64,000 bases of DNA from Methylococcus sp. EFPC2 (lineage in GTDB: Bacteria > Pseudomonadota > Gammaproteobacteria > Methylococcales > Methylococcaceae): contig NZ_CP070491.1 of assembly GCF_016925495.1 (NCBI RefSeq), positions 3,534,001-3,598,000 of the forward strand, written 5' to 3'. Position numbers and translations under genes: made by a program. Below the pieces are notes generated by a model, which made no database searches, was not told where the DNA came from, and saw only the letters and a list, made by a program, of their open reading frames with translations. Shown here in pieces: positions 27,372 through 34,087 of this stretch. How positions within the stretch are numbered: the first letter of the stretch is position 1; each line of letters begins with the position of its first letter.

Positions 27372-27755
27372 TTAATATTCGATTATAGGTTGTTTTATGC
27401 TCATGTCGGACGGAAATACGGGGTGAAGTGCATCGGGATTCTTTTTCAATGCCATTTCAACAAATTCCTTGTCTTCTTCAAAGATGTGCATGATTTTGAA
27501 TTTTTTCACACCTATCTTTGCCGCTCTTCTAATGTCGTACAAACTTTTTCCTCTAAAATTCATTGTTCTTATAAGTAGCGAGTACAGTTCATAGCTAAAA
27601 CGGCTATTTAATTCATCAATTTTTGAAGAAATAAGAGGGGTGCTGATAGTGTTGGGTAACGACTTGAGGCATTCAATCAAGTCATTTTTCTTTGCTTTCG
27701 GTGGTGGTGTTGCTTGGTTTTCAGTGCATAGACTTTTTAGTTCGCTGATCTTCAA
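27372..27755 (-). CDS. SAP-like protein, probable C-terminal part of a frameshifted gene
   Basis: A 127-residue frame. Its first 35 residues look like a SAP-type helix-extended-helix (ISELKSLCTENQ...KAKKNDLIECLKSLP), a putative nucleic-acid-binding fold. The rest is unrecognised. The same frame stays open upstream of this ATG, encoding NEKDFVPTTIEEVLGQLKIS, which reads as real protein and overlaps the end of the preceding gene. It is therefore likely the C-terminal half of one roughly 262-residue protein whose N-terminal half is 27752-28159, separated by one frameshift near 27805-27825. Base composition is AT-rich like the rest of the island. Confidence 0.6.
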   Translation of the reverse strand: MKISELKSLCTENQATPPPKAKKNDLIECLKSLPNTISTPLISSKIDELNSRFSYELYSLLIRTMNFRGKSLYDIRRAAKIGVKKFKIMHIFEEDKEFVEMALKKNPDALHPVFPSDMSIKQPIIEY

Positions 27756-28159
27756 TTGACCAAGTACCTCTTCAATCGTAGTTGGAACAAAATCCTTTTC
27801 ATTGGAAAGCGAGCGGGAAATTTATCAAGTTTTGTAAATATTTTGTTCCATTCCTCATATTCATTCCAATGCCAGTTTCTGCCTTTGAAATACTTTTCCC
27901 AAACAGTGGCTTGATAACGTCCCATATTTAGGAATCCTCCCTCGCCATTTTTGATAATAGAGTTAATTTCCTTAGCTTCACTTGCTGATAGTCCAGATAT
28001 GTCTGCAATCATTGTTTTGAAAACTTCGTCATAGCATTCAAAAATTTCCTGCTCTGGTTTGATTGTTGGTATTGAACGATTAGTATTAACCTGAATGTTG
28101 GTTTTGATAGCAGGTACTTCGTTTTTTTGTATTGATTTCAAAAAATCAAAAAGTCCCAT
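27752..28159 (-). CDS. unknown protein, probable N-terminal part of a frameshifted gene
   Basis: A 135-residue frame from ATG 28159 (GAGGAG six bases upstream) beginning MGLFDFLKSIQKN. It has Trp- and Tyr-rich sequence ahead of the break (WEKYFKGRNWHWNEYEEW). Its last 30 residues, after DKFPAR, look like out-of-frame translation (basic, KRILFQLRLKRYLVN). The minus-one frame at that point continues into the SAP-like frame at 27372-27755. Function unknown. A sequencing error, a true mutation or a recoding event could explain the break. No classical slippery heptamer is in register. Confidence 0.55.
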   Translation of the reverse strand: MGLFDFLKSIQKNEVPAIKTNIQVNTNRSIPTIKPEQEIFECYDEVFKTMIADISGLSASEAKEINSIIKNGEGGFLNMGRYQATVWEKYFKGRNWHWNEYEEWNKIFTKLDKFPARFPMKRILFQLRLKRYLVN

Positions 28160-28197
28160 TGTTTTCTCCTCGTTCACAAGTTCAAGCAGAGCCACAG

Positions 28198-28227
28198 GAT
28201 GCGGTTCGCAAGCTCACCGCGTCCTGC
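28198..28227. repeat. island palindromic repeat, copy B
   Basis: A hairpin whose stem GATGCGGT / ACCGCGTC encloses TCGCAAGCTC. It contains the stop codon of the 28214-28558 gene and forms a 30-base inverted repeat (27 of 30 matches) with copy A at 28587-28616. Confidence 0.65.
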
Positions 28228-28558
28228 GGCGCTGCATGTCGTTTATCAGATGGATCGCCTCGGCGATCGTGGTCGCCGATATCTTGCTGATGCAGCACTC
28301 ACCGCAAATCGATGCATGCTTTCGAACCAATTCGACTACGAAATCCAGAGTCAAAGCCACCTCGGACTCCTGCGCTATTTCGATATGGCCGAGCGCATTT
28401 CGAAGCGCATGAACCTTGCCGGCAGCATCGATCAGGACATCCCCGGGGTTGAATCGAATGTCGTGCAGATCGGGATGGCTGTTGATTTCTTCGGGCGAAT
28501 TTATGAACGTCAGTTCGTCGTCGTTTACATATTTGATTATCGCGGGCCAGGAAACCAC
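28214..28558 (-). CDS. hypothetical protein, DUF4144-like
   Basis: A 114-residue soluble protein starting VVSWPAIIKYVNDDELTFIN from GTG 28558, with GGGAG seven bases upstream. The frame is open back to 28624, but that extension runs through palindrome copy A and has no ribosome site. The start region recalls DUF4144 proteins (xxWPAIIK..DDEL), a tentative match. A C-terminal CGECC cysteine cluster precedes a helix. The gene is enclosed by inverted palindromes A and B, like a small mobile module. Confidence 0.6.
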   Translation of the reverse strand: MVSWPAIIKYVNDDELTFINSPEEINSHPDLHDIRFNPGDVLIDAAGKVHALRNALGHIEIAQESEVALTLDFVVELVRKHASICGECCISKISATTIAEAIHLINDMQRRRTR

Positions 28559-28586
28559 GGTTTTCTCCCAATGAAAACAAAGGATT

Positions 28587-28616
28587 GCAGGATGGGGTGA
28601 GCGTGCGAACCGCATC
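28587..28616. repeat. island palindromic repeat, copy A
   Basis: Inverted partner of copy B, lying between the start of the DUF4144-like gene and the stop codon of an upstream remnant frame at 28618. Confidence 0.6.
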
Positions 28617-28617
28617 G

Positions 28618-28805
28618 CTACCAACGCGAAAGCTCTCTGAGCTCCACGCTCACCAAGCAGGCAAGATACGCCGGATGATCGCGGAAACTCGCGTCGATGC
28701 CTAGCGGTTGATCAGGTTTCTTGAGGCCTGGATCAAAGATGCCGGGGGCCAAGCTTGGTGCCAAGGCGCAAGTCTGTAGCCAGGACAAGCCATGGGCCGC
28801 GGCCC
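28618..28805 (-). pseudogene. possible C-terminal remnant of an unknown protein
   Basis: On the minus strand a frame without a start codon reads about 60 residues of protein-like sequence (for example DQPLGIDASFRDHPAYLACL) to a stop at 28618. Its upstream end falls on a perfect 20-base palindrome at 28790-28809, just past an in-frame TGA. It looks like the tail of a truncated gene. I do not recognise the family. Confidence 0.3.
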
Positions 28806-28809
28806 ATGG
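28790..28809. repeat. perfect 20-base palindrome
   Basis: CCATGGGCCGCGGCCCATGG reads the same on both strands. It lies at the truncated end of the remnant frame 28618-28805. Its role is unknown; it may be a protein-binding site or the scar of a rearrangement. Confidence 0.6.
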
Positions 28810-29823
28810 TCACGTGGCTCTGTTGGAACGATCCCCTGCGCGCGTCAAAACTTACTTCTATGACCCGCGGACACAGTATGCGGCCTAAAGATATTCAATT
28901 GCCCGGTCAATAAGCAGAGTCATCGGTGCCGCCGCAACAGACGGTTCGGTTTAGGTATCGTCGGCTTGTAACGACGGTCGGACCGAGGTTCCCCCAATGA
29001 TCCGTCCGTCGACGGCTCGGCGCTTGCGAGTAACCATACAGAACTCGCGGGATTGGCGGCGAACAAAAGTCTTGCGCGTTGTGCGGGGAAATGGGGAAAC
29101 GCCGCATCGATTCGGTGGCTCGCCTGCCCCCGCCGCGCCGGATAGCACCGTCGCCTGCGAAAATTTCGTAACTTCTGGGCGACATTCCCGTTCCATGGGT
29201 CTTAAACGGCTGGCAGGACCCGCTCGGGCAGTGCCATCTCCTACAGGGCAGACGTCGGCCCGGCCGTGAGACGCGTGGCCTAAGCTTCGACTCAGAGGTT
29301 GCCGAGCTTTTCAGATCTCTCGGGTCGCGCTCCACGCCGGCCCGCCGAGTCCTCGTCGACCTTAGCCCGGCTCCGGCCCACCTCCGAGTAGTCTGGTCAC
29401 GACACTTTGCTCGATTTTGGGGCAGAGGCAGTCCCTGGCCGCCGCCCAAGCCCGTCAAATTCCATCTGATTTACAGGGACTTATCCCGTTTCCATATCCC
29501 TTGTTCGCTGGCTGGCATGCGATCTGCCAAGTCGCTGTGGTCAGATGAAAGCATCGTTCCCGCTCGGGGCTCAACGACGAGCGAACGAACATCCGTTTCA
29601 TCTGACGCGTCACTCCGGCGCATTCCACTTGCGGGGCGGCAGTACCCAGGTATCCAGGGGGCCGCCTCGACGCGCCGAAAACAGGGAGCTTATTCCATAG
29701 GATCGGGCGCGGGTCCGATGGTTTTTCCGAAACATCGAGGGCCGAAGCTGGAATGCGTGAGTCCATAGAGCCGGTGCTGGAAAGGCCGGATCACCGATCT
29801 TTTACTACCGAGGAGGCCATTAG
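28810..29823. other. leader region upstream of xoxF
   Basis: About 1 kb with no credible gene. It must contain the xoxF promoter. A long imperfect inverted repeat at 29540-29606 is the clearest structure. A strong ribosome site GAGGAGG precedes the xoxF ATG. I cannot place -35/-10 boxes with confidence. Confidence 0.5.
29540..29606. promoter_or_regulatory. long hairpin about 220 bases upstream of xoxF
   Basis: Outer arms GTCAGATGAAA (29540-29550) and TTTCATCTGAC (29596-29606) are perfectly complementary. Inside, CGTTC.CCGCTCG faces CGAGCGAACG. The two stacked helices could form a stable RNA or cruciform. No T-run follows on the plus strand. It could be a leader element of xoxF or the end of an upstream RNA. 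Confidence 0.4.
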
Positions 29824-31641
29824 ATGCCAGTCAAAAACACATTTTCCTGTGAACGCGGGCGACACCATCGCTCGGGGGCGCGTCCGAACAGGCTGCGCTC
29901 GAGCGTGATGCTCGCGTTGTTATTGGGAGCCGGCGCCGCGTCTGCCGGCGCTGCCGCGGACGTCGCCTGGGACGAAGCCGGCGGAAGCTGGACGACCGCC
30001 GGCGGAACGCCGCGGGGTACCCGTTACAGCGGGCTCACCGAGATCACGCCCGCCAACGTCGCCAATCTGAAGGAAGAATTTTCCTTCAAGACCGGCGTTA
30101 AAGGCAGCCACATGGGGGAGCCGCTCGTGGTCGGCAACATCCTTTACGTCGCGACTCCCTATCCCAACAAGCTCATCGCCTATGACTTGAGCAAAGGCGA
30201 AATCAAATGGACCTACGCCCCCGATGTGGACGAATACGCCCAGGGCGCCAATTGCTGCGGCGGGATTGTTCGCGGGGCGGCCTATGCCAAGATCGATAGC
30301 ACGACGGGCGTGATCGTGTTCCCCCTGCTGGACAACACCGTCGTGGCGGTCAACGCGACCACCGGCAAGGAAGTGTGGCGTAACCATCTCGCGGATCCGC
30401 GCACGGGTGTCACGATGACGACGGCGCCGGTGATCGTCCGGGACAAGGTCATCGTGGCCTCCTCCAGCGGCGAGATGGGCGTGCGCGGCTGGGTCCAGGG
30501 GCTCGATCTCAAGACCGGCAAATCGCTGTGGAAGGCTTACAACACCGGTCCCGACAAGGATGTGTTGATCGGCCAGTATTTCCGCGACCATTCCGTCTAC
30601 TACAAGGATCTCGTGGACCAGGGCGCGACCAGTTGGCCGAACGAGAGGGCTTGGCTTTTGGGTGGCAGTGCCGCCTGGAATTACATGACCTACGATCCCG
30701 AACTCGATTTGCTGTTCTACGGCACCAGCCAGCCCGGTGTGTGGAATGCGGATATGCGTCCGGGGGACAACAAGTGGGGCGCTTCCATCTTCGCCCGAAG
30801 GCCGGATACCGGGGAGGCGATCTGGGCCTACCAGTTCACCCCACACGACAACTGGGACTACGACTCCGAAAGCGAGAGCACCCCGGTGAACCAGCCGGTC
30901 ACCACGGCCGATGGCGTTATCCACGACAAGCTGCTGGTCCATTTCGACAAGAACGGCTTTGCCTATACCTTCGACCGGAGGACCGGCCAGATCCTGCTGG
31001 CTCCCCAGTTCGTCCCCGAAGTGAACTGGGCGAGCCACATCGATCTGACCACCGGCCTGCCGGTCGTCAACGATGAAATGCGCGTCCAGGAAGGCAAGCA
31101 GACCAAGAACATCTGTCCGTCGGTATTCGGCGGAAAAGGATGGGAGCCGACCGCGTTCTCGCCGAAGACCGGCCTCTTCTACGCGCCCACGTTCAATTAT
31201 TGTTCGGACCTGGCCGCCCTGAAGGCCGAGTTCATCTCCGGCGCGCCCTATATGGGGACGGAATATAACATCCACCCGGGGACCGATAAGTCTTACGTCG
31301 CCGAACTGATCGCCTGGGATGCCGCCAAGGGCGAGAAGAAGTGGGGGGTCAAGGAAGCCAAGCAGATCTATGCCGGCGTGCTCTCCACGGCCGGCGGCGT
31401 GGTCTTCTACTCCACCAAGGATCCGAAGCTGAAGGCGGTCAGCGCCGATCCCACGCCCGATGCAGGCACCGGCGGCGGGAAGAAGATCCTGTTTGAAGCC
31501 CCGTTGACGTGCAACACGGTCGGCAACCCGATCAGCTTCAACGGCCCCGACGGCAAGCAGCGCATCGCCGTCTTCAGCGACGATAAATGCACCGGCGGCG
31601 AGGGTGGCGGCCGGGTTCACGTCTACAAACTCGGTCGTTGA
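29824..31641 (+). CDS. xoxF: XoxF-type lanthanide-dependent PQQ methanol dehydrogenase
   Basis: A periplasmic quinoprotein that oxidises methanol, passing electrons to a c-type cytochrome. It has 605 residues with a signal peptide ending near AGAAA. The eight-bladed propeller carries the vicinal cysteines (Cys144-Cys145 in GANCCGGIVRG), metal ligands Glu217 and Asn286, and catalytic Asp345. Asp347 sits two residues later (HDNWDYDSE); this Asp-Tyr-Asp pattern marks lanthanide-using enzymes, whereas calcium MxaF has Ala. The start has GAGGAGG eight bases upstream. The sequence is divergent from common XoxF5 (for example SAAWNYMTYDPELDLLFYG), and its clade is not assigned. Another lanthanide PQQ alcohol dehydrogenase is a minor alternative, but xoxJ and xoxG follow. 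Confidence 0.92.
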   Translation: MPVKNTFSCERGRHHRSGARPNRLRSSVMLALLLGAGAASAGAAADVAWDEAGGSWTTAGGTPRGTRYSGLTEITPANVANLKEEFSFKTGVKGSHMGEPLVVGNILYVATPYPNKLIAYDLSKGEIKWTYAPDVDEYAQGANCCGGIVRGAAYAKIDSTTGVIVFPLLDNTVVAVNATTGKEVWRNHLADPRTGVTMTTAPVIVRDKVIVASSSGEMGVRGWVQGLDLKTGKSLWKAYNTGPDKDVLIGQYFRDHSVYYKDLVDQGATSWPNERAWLLGGSAAWNYMTYDPELDLLFYGTSQPGVWNADMRPGDNKWGASIFARRPDTGEAIWAYQFTPHDNWDYDSESESTPVNQPVTTADGVIHDKLLVHFDKNGFAYTFDRRTGQILLAPQFVPEVNWASHIDLTTGLPVVNDEMRVQEGKQTKNICPSVFGGKGWEPTAFSPKTGLFYAPTFNYCSDLAALKAEFISGAPYMGTEYNIHPGTDKSYVAELIAWDAAKGEKKWGVKEAKQIYAGVLSTAGGVVFYSTKDPKLKAVSADPTPDAGTGGGKKILFEAPLTCNTVGNPISFNGPDGKQRIAVFSDDKCTGGEGGGRVHVYKLGR

Positions 31642-31676
31642 TCCTGATCATGCTCAAGGGTACGGATAAAGACGTC

Positions 31677-32546
31677 ATGCCAAACCGATCTCACCGGCGC
31701 CCCCGCGGCTTGCGGGTGTCGCTCGCCGCCGCACTCTTGTCGGTCGCGACGGCGGTCGCGGCGGAAAGCGAACTCAGGCTGTGCGCGGACCCGGATAATC
31801 TGCCTTTTTCCAACCAGAAGCAGGAAGGCTTCGAGAACAAGATCGCCGCGCTGCTGGCCGACGACTTGCACGCGAAGCTGACCTACAACTGGCAGAAGCA
31901 ACGGCAGGGCTACATCGGCTACACGCTGGGAGCGGGGCGCTGCGACGCGGTCATGGGTGTGCCTTACGGTTACGAGCGGGTGCTCTCCACTCCGCCTTAT
32001 TACCGTTCGGGCTATGTCTTCGTCACGGCACGCAGCCGTCACCTGGGGCTCAAGTCCCTGGACGATCCGGTGCTGCGCACGCTGAAGATCGGCCTGCATG
32101 CGATCGGCGGCGACGGTGCGGACTCCCCGCCCACCCACGCCCTTGCCCTTCGCGGCATAGCCGGGAACGTTCAAGGCTATTCCATGTGGGGCGAGGAAGG
32201 CGTGAAGAATCCGCAGGGCCAGATCGTCGACGCGGTCGCCAAGGGGGATATCGACGTGGCCATTGTCTGGGGGCCGCTGGGAGGCTATTTCGCGAAGCCA
32301 TACGGCAGGGCCCTGGTGGTGACACCGGTGCCCGCCGATGAGGAGATGCCCTCGCAACCCTTCGCCTTCGACATCGCGCTCGGAGTGAGGAAGGACGACG
32401 ACGTTCTCGCGGCACGGCTGAAAAAGAGCCTCGAACGGAAGCGGGGTGAAATCAAGGCCATTCTGGCGGCTTACCACGTACCACTCATCAAACCACTCGC
32501 GGGCTTGCCCCCATCCGGGGCAAACACGGATCGGCCGGCCCGCTAA
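31677..32546 (+). CDS. xoxJ: XoxJ/MxaJ-like periplasmic solute-binding protein
   Basis: A 289-residue exported protein of the bacterial extracellular solute-binding family 3 fold, which in methylotrophs partners XoxF and is thought to help its activation. After the signal peptide (SLAAALLSVATAVAA) comes the MxaJ/XoxJ signature LRLCADPDNLPFSNQKQEGF. It continues with RCDAVMGVPYGYERVLSTPPYYRSGYVF and DVAIVWGPLGGYFA. ATG 31677 places the signal peptide best. ATG 31650, eight bases after the xoxF stop, is also possible. It lies between xoxF and xoxG in one operon. Confidence 0.88.
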   Translation: MPNRSHRRPRGLRVSLAAALLSVATAVAAESELRLCADPDNLPFSNQKQEGFENKIAALLADDLHAKLTYNWQKQRQGYIGYTLGAGRCDAVMGVPYGYERVLSTPPYYRSGYVFVTARSRHLGLKSLDDPVLRTLKIGLHAIGGDGADSPPTHALALRGIAGNVQGYSMWGEEGVKNPQGQIVDAVAKGDIDVAIVWGPLGGYFAKPYGRALVVTPVPADEEMPSQPFAFDIALGVRKDDDVLAARLKKSLERKRGEIKAILAAYHVPLIKPLAGLPPSGANTDRPAR

Positions 32547-32565
32547 CACACGAGGTAAATCTATC

Positions 32566-33039
32566 ATGCGAGTTCTACCCAAACGCGTTATCACGGCCTT
32601 AGGGCTCATCCTGCTCGCCGGCGGTATGGGTGCCGCCCATGCGGACAGACCGAAGGCTCCTTCGTTAGAGCACTCGACCACATCGACGACGTCAACGACG
32701 TCGACGTCGACGGCGGATCCGATACTCACGACCACGCCCAAATGCGTCACACCGACCAATGACATGGCCGTGGAGGGACGACGGGCCTTCATGCGCATGA
32801 ACTGCTACAGCTGCCACGGCATGGGCGGCCACGGTGGGGGCATGGGACCGAGCCTCATCGGCGAGGCGGACGAAGTGAACGAGGCGGTCCTCGAGGGCGA
32901 GGGTGAGGGGATGCCCTCTTACAGGAACAACCTGTGCCCCAACGACCTCGCCAATCTGACGGCTTATGTGCAGTTGCTCGGCACCAGCGTCGCTCCGACC
33001 TTCGTGAATTGGTGGGAGCCGGGCCTGCCGTCGAGATAG
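32566..33039 (+). CDS. xoxG: XoxG-type cytochrome c, electron acceptor of XoxF
   Basis: A 157-residue exported monohaem cytochrome c. It has a signal peptide (ALGLILLAGGMGAAHA), then a Ser/Thr low-complexity linker encoded by a near-perfect ACGTCG-type repeat. The haem motif is CYSCH and a candidate axial Met lies in GEGMPSYRNN. Haem-domain length and position right after xoxJ fit the dedicated electron acceptor of XoxF. GAGG lies about nine bases before the ATG. The Gly/His-rich loop after the haem motif (GMGGHGGGMGP) is unusual. Confidence 0.85.
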   Translation: MRVLPKRVITALGLILLAGGMGAAHADRPKAPSLEHSTTSTTSTTSTSTADPILTTTPKCVTPTNDMAVEGRRAFMRMNCYSCHGMGGHGGGMGPSLIGEADEVNEAVLEGEGEGMPSYRNNLCPNDLANLTAYVQLLGTSVAPTFVNWWEPGLPSR

Positions 33040-33054
33040 CTGTTACTAGGGACC

Positions 33055-33085
33055 GCGCCGCCCATGTATCAGCGTCCGGCGGCGC
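33055..33085 (+). terminator. hairpin after xoxG
   Basis: An 8-bp perfect stem GCGCCGCC / GGCGGCGC, 15 bases past the xoxG stop. No T-run follows, so it may be a 3'-end stabiliser or a weak terminator rather than a classical one. Confidence 0.4.
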
Positions 33086-33101
33086 GCTTATCGGCGTTTC
33101 C

Positions 33102-33150
33102 GGCCCGAGTCAGCGGTATCGTCGCCGCAGCGGCATACCGGCCTCGGGCC
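33102..33150 (+). promoter_or_regulatory. two-helix hairpin in the pqqA leader
   Basis: Outer arms GGCCCGA / TCGGGCC enclose inner arms GGTAT / ATACC. It ends 43 bases before the pqqA start codon. It may shape processing or expression of the xox transcript toward pqqA. Confidence 0.4.
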
Positions 33151-33193
33151 ATACCTAGCTAGTCAATGATCTCCCCTTAAAGAGGTATTCGAT

Positions 33194-33268
33194 ATGAAAT
33201 GGGAAAAACCAAGCTACAACGATCTGCGCTTCGGTTTCGAAGTGACGATGTACATCTATAACCGCTAG
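33194..33268 (+). CDS. pqqA: PqqA, precursor peptide of pyrroloquinoline quinone
   Basis: A 24-residue peptide beginning [20 protein letters not shown], a close match to known PqqA. The Glu16 and Tyr20 pair in the conserved E-x-x-x-Y motif supplies all PQQ atoms after PqqE cross-links them. AGAGG lies eight bases before the ATG. It follows xoxFJG on the same strand, and no pqqB, C, D or E is near. It is therefore an orphan copy, presumably raising precursor supply when XoxF is made. PqqB-E must be encoded elsewhere. Confidence 0.93.
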   Translation: MKWEKPSYNDLRFGFEVTMYIYNR

Positions 33269-33644
33269 CTCGATATCGTGCAGGGGCTCCGCGGCATGCG
33301 GGCCCCGCTTCCCTGACTGGGGCCGACCGGCGAACTCCGGCTAGAGGCGCCCGGACCCGGGTCACCGAGTTCATGTTCAAGTGCCCGTCCCGCTCGTCGA
33401 ACGAGATACTCAGCACCTCGGCGCATTCGGCGATCAACGGAATACAAGCCGCGATGAGCGGCAGATATCTCATCGCCCGGAGCCGGTGTGGATCTTTCCG
33501 CAGACGGCCCCGTTTCCCTCGCCCAAAAGCGGCATCCATCGGCGCGCCGCTCCCGGAGCGGTCGCAGGAGTGTTTCCAACAGGCGTAACTGAATTCGGAC
33601 GGCGAGGCCTCAAGCTGAGCTCATCGCTCGGAAAAGTTTGTACC
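33269..33644. other. stretch between pqqA and the receptor remnant
   Basis: About 375 bases in which I see no gene. Short frames on both strands lack ribosome sites, and the longest minus-strand one would overlap pqqA. It may contain decayed receptor sequence too degraded to recognise. Confidence 0.4.
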
Positions 33645-33892
33645 GTTGAGCACCAAAGTCCAAATCCAGCGGCCTCAGCCTCGCCGGCCCGCGCGAAGCG
33701 GACTACAAGAGCAGCGCACAATTGCCCGGCTATGGGCATTGGGTCTCGTGGCCTCGTATCGCTGCAAGATCGGCGAGCAAACCTATAGCGCGAACGTCAA
33801 CATCGACAAGCTCCTGGGCCAGACCTACTGCGAAGCGGGTGGATATTCCCGCGCCGTGCACCTTCGTCGGCTCGGTCAAGCTCGAGTTTTGA
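33645..33892 (+). pseudogene. decayed C-terminus of a TonB-dependent receptor
   Basis: Three successive frames give the ordered tail of a TonB receptor barrel. First is READYKSSAQLPGYG, then (frame shift) ALGLVASYRCKIGEQTYSAN and VNIDKLLGQTYCEAGGYSRA, then (frame shift) TFVGSVKLEF and a stop at 33890-33892. The intact receptor at 34088 ends in the same manner (FLGSVKLEF). At least two frameshifts, and no recognisable N-terminal part, make it non-functional. It is probably the residue of an earlier receptor gene in this slot. Confidence 0.8.
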
Positions 33893-34087
33893 TGGTGTCG
33901 GGCATTTGCTCGGGCCTGCCCGGAAATGGGTACGTCCTGCCGGAGAGGTGAACTGGTTTGACGGGATGCGGCGCGCCGCCATCCGTCCCGACAAAATCAC
34001 TACGCCTGACGATTTCCGCCTCCCTCGTGCGTCTTTAATCGGGAAGAACATCATCACAACCCGATCAGCACGAAACGTGGAGGAAAC

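Noticed and set aside
27800..27830. Programmed ribosomal frameshift joining the two island frames
   Set aside because: No X-XXY-YYZ slippery heptamer lies in the correct frame and no downstream pseudoknot is evident. A mutation or sequencing error is simpler.
26811..28616. Integron cassette array, because hairpins follow stop codons
   Set aside because: The attC core sites (RYYYAAC ... GTTRRRY) are not found in register, copy A is inverted relative to B and C, and no integrase is in the window.
28907..29458. 183-codon minus-strand frame upstream of xoxF
   Set aside because: Arg/Pro/Gly-rich sequence without a domain, ribosome site or neighbour logic. It looks like chance in GC-rich DNA.
33177..33539. 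120-codon minus-strand frame over pqqA
   Set aside because: It is antisense to the clearly conserved pqqA peptide and has no family features.
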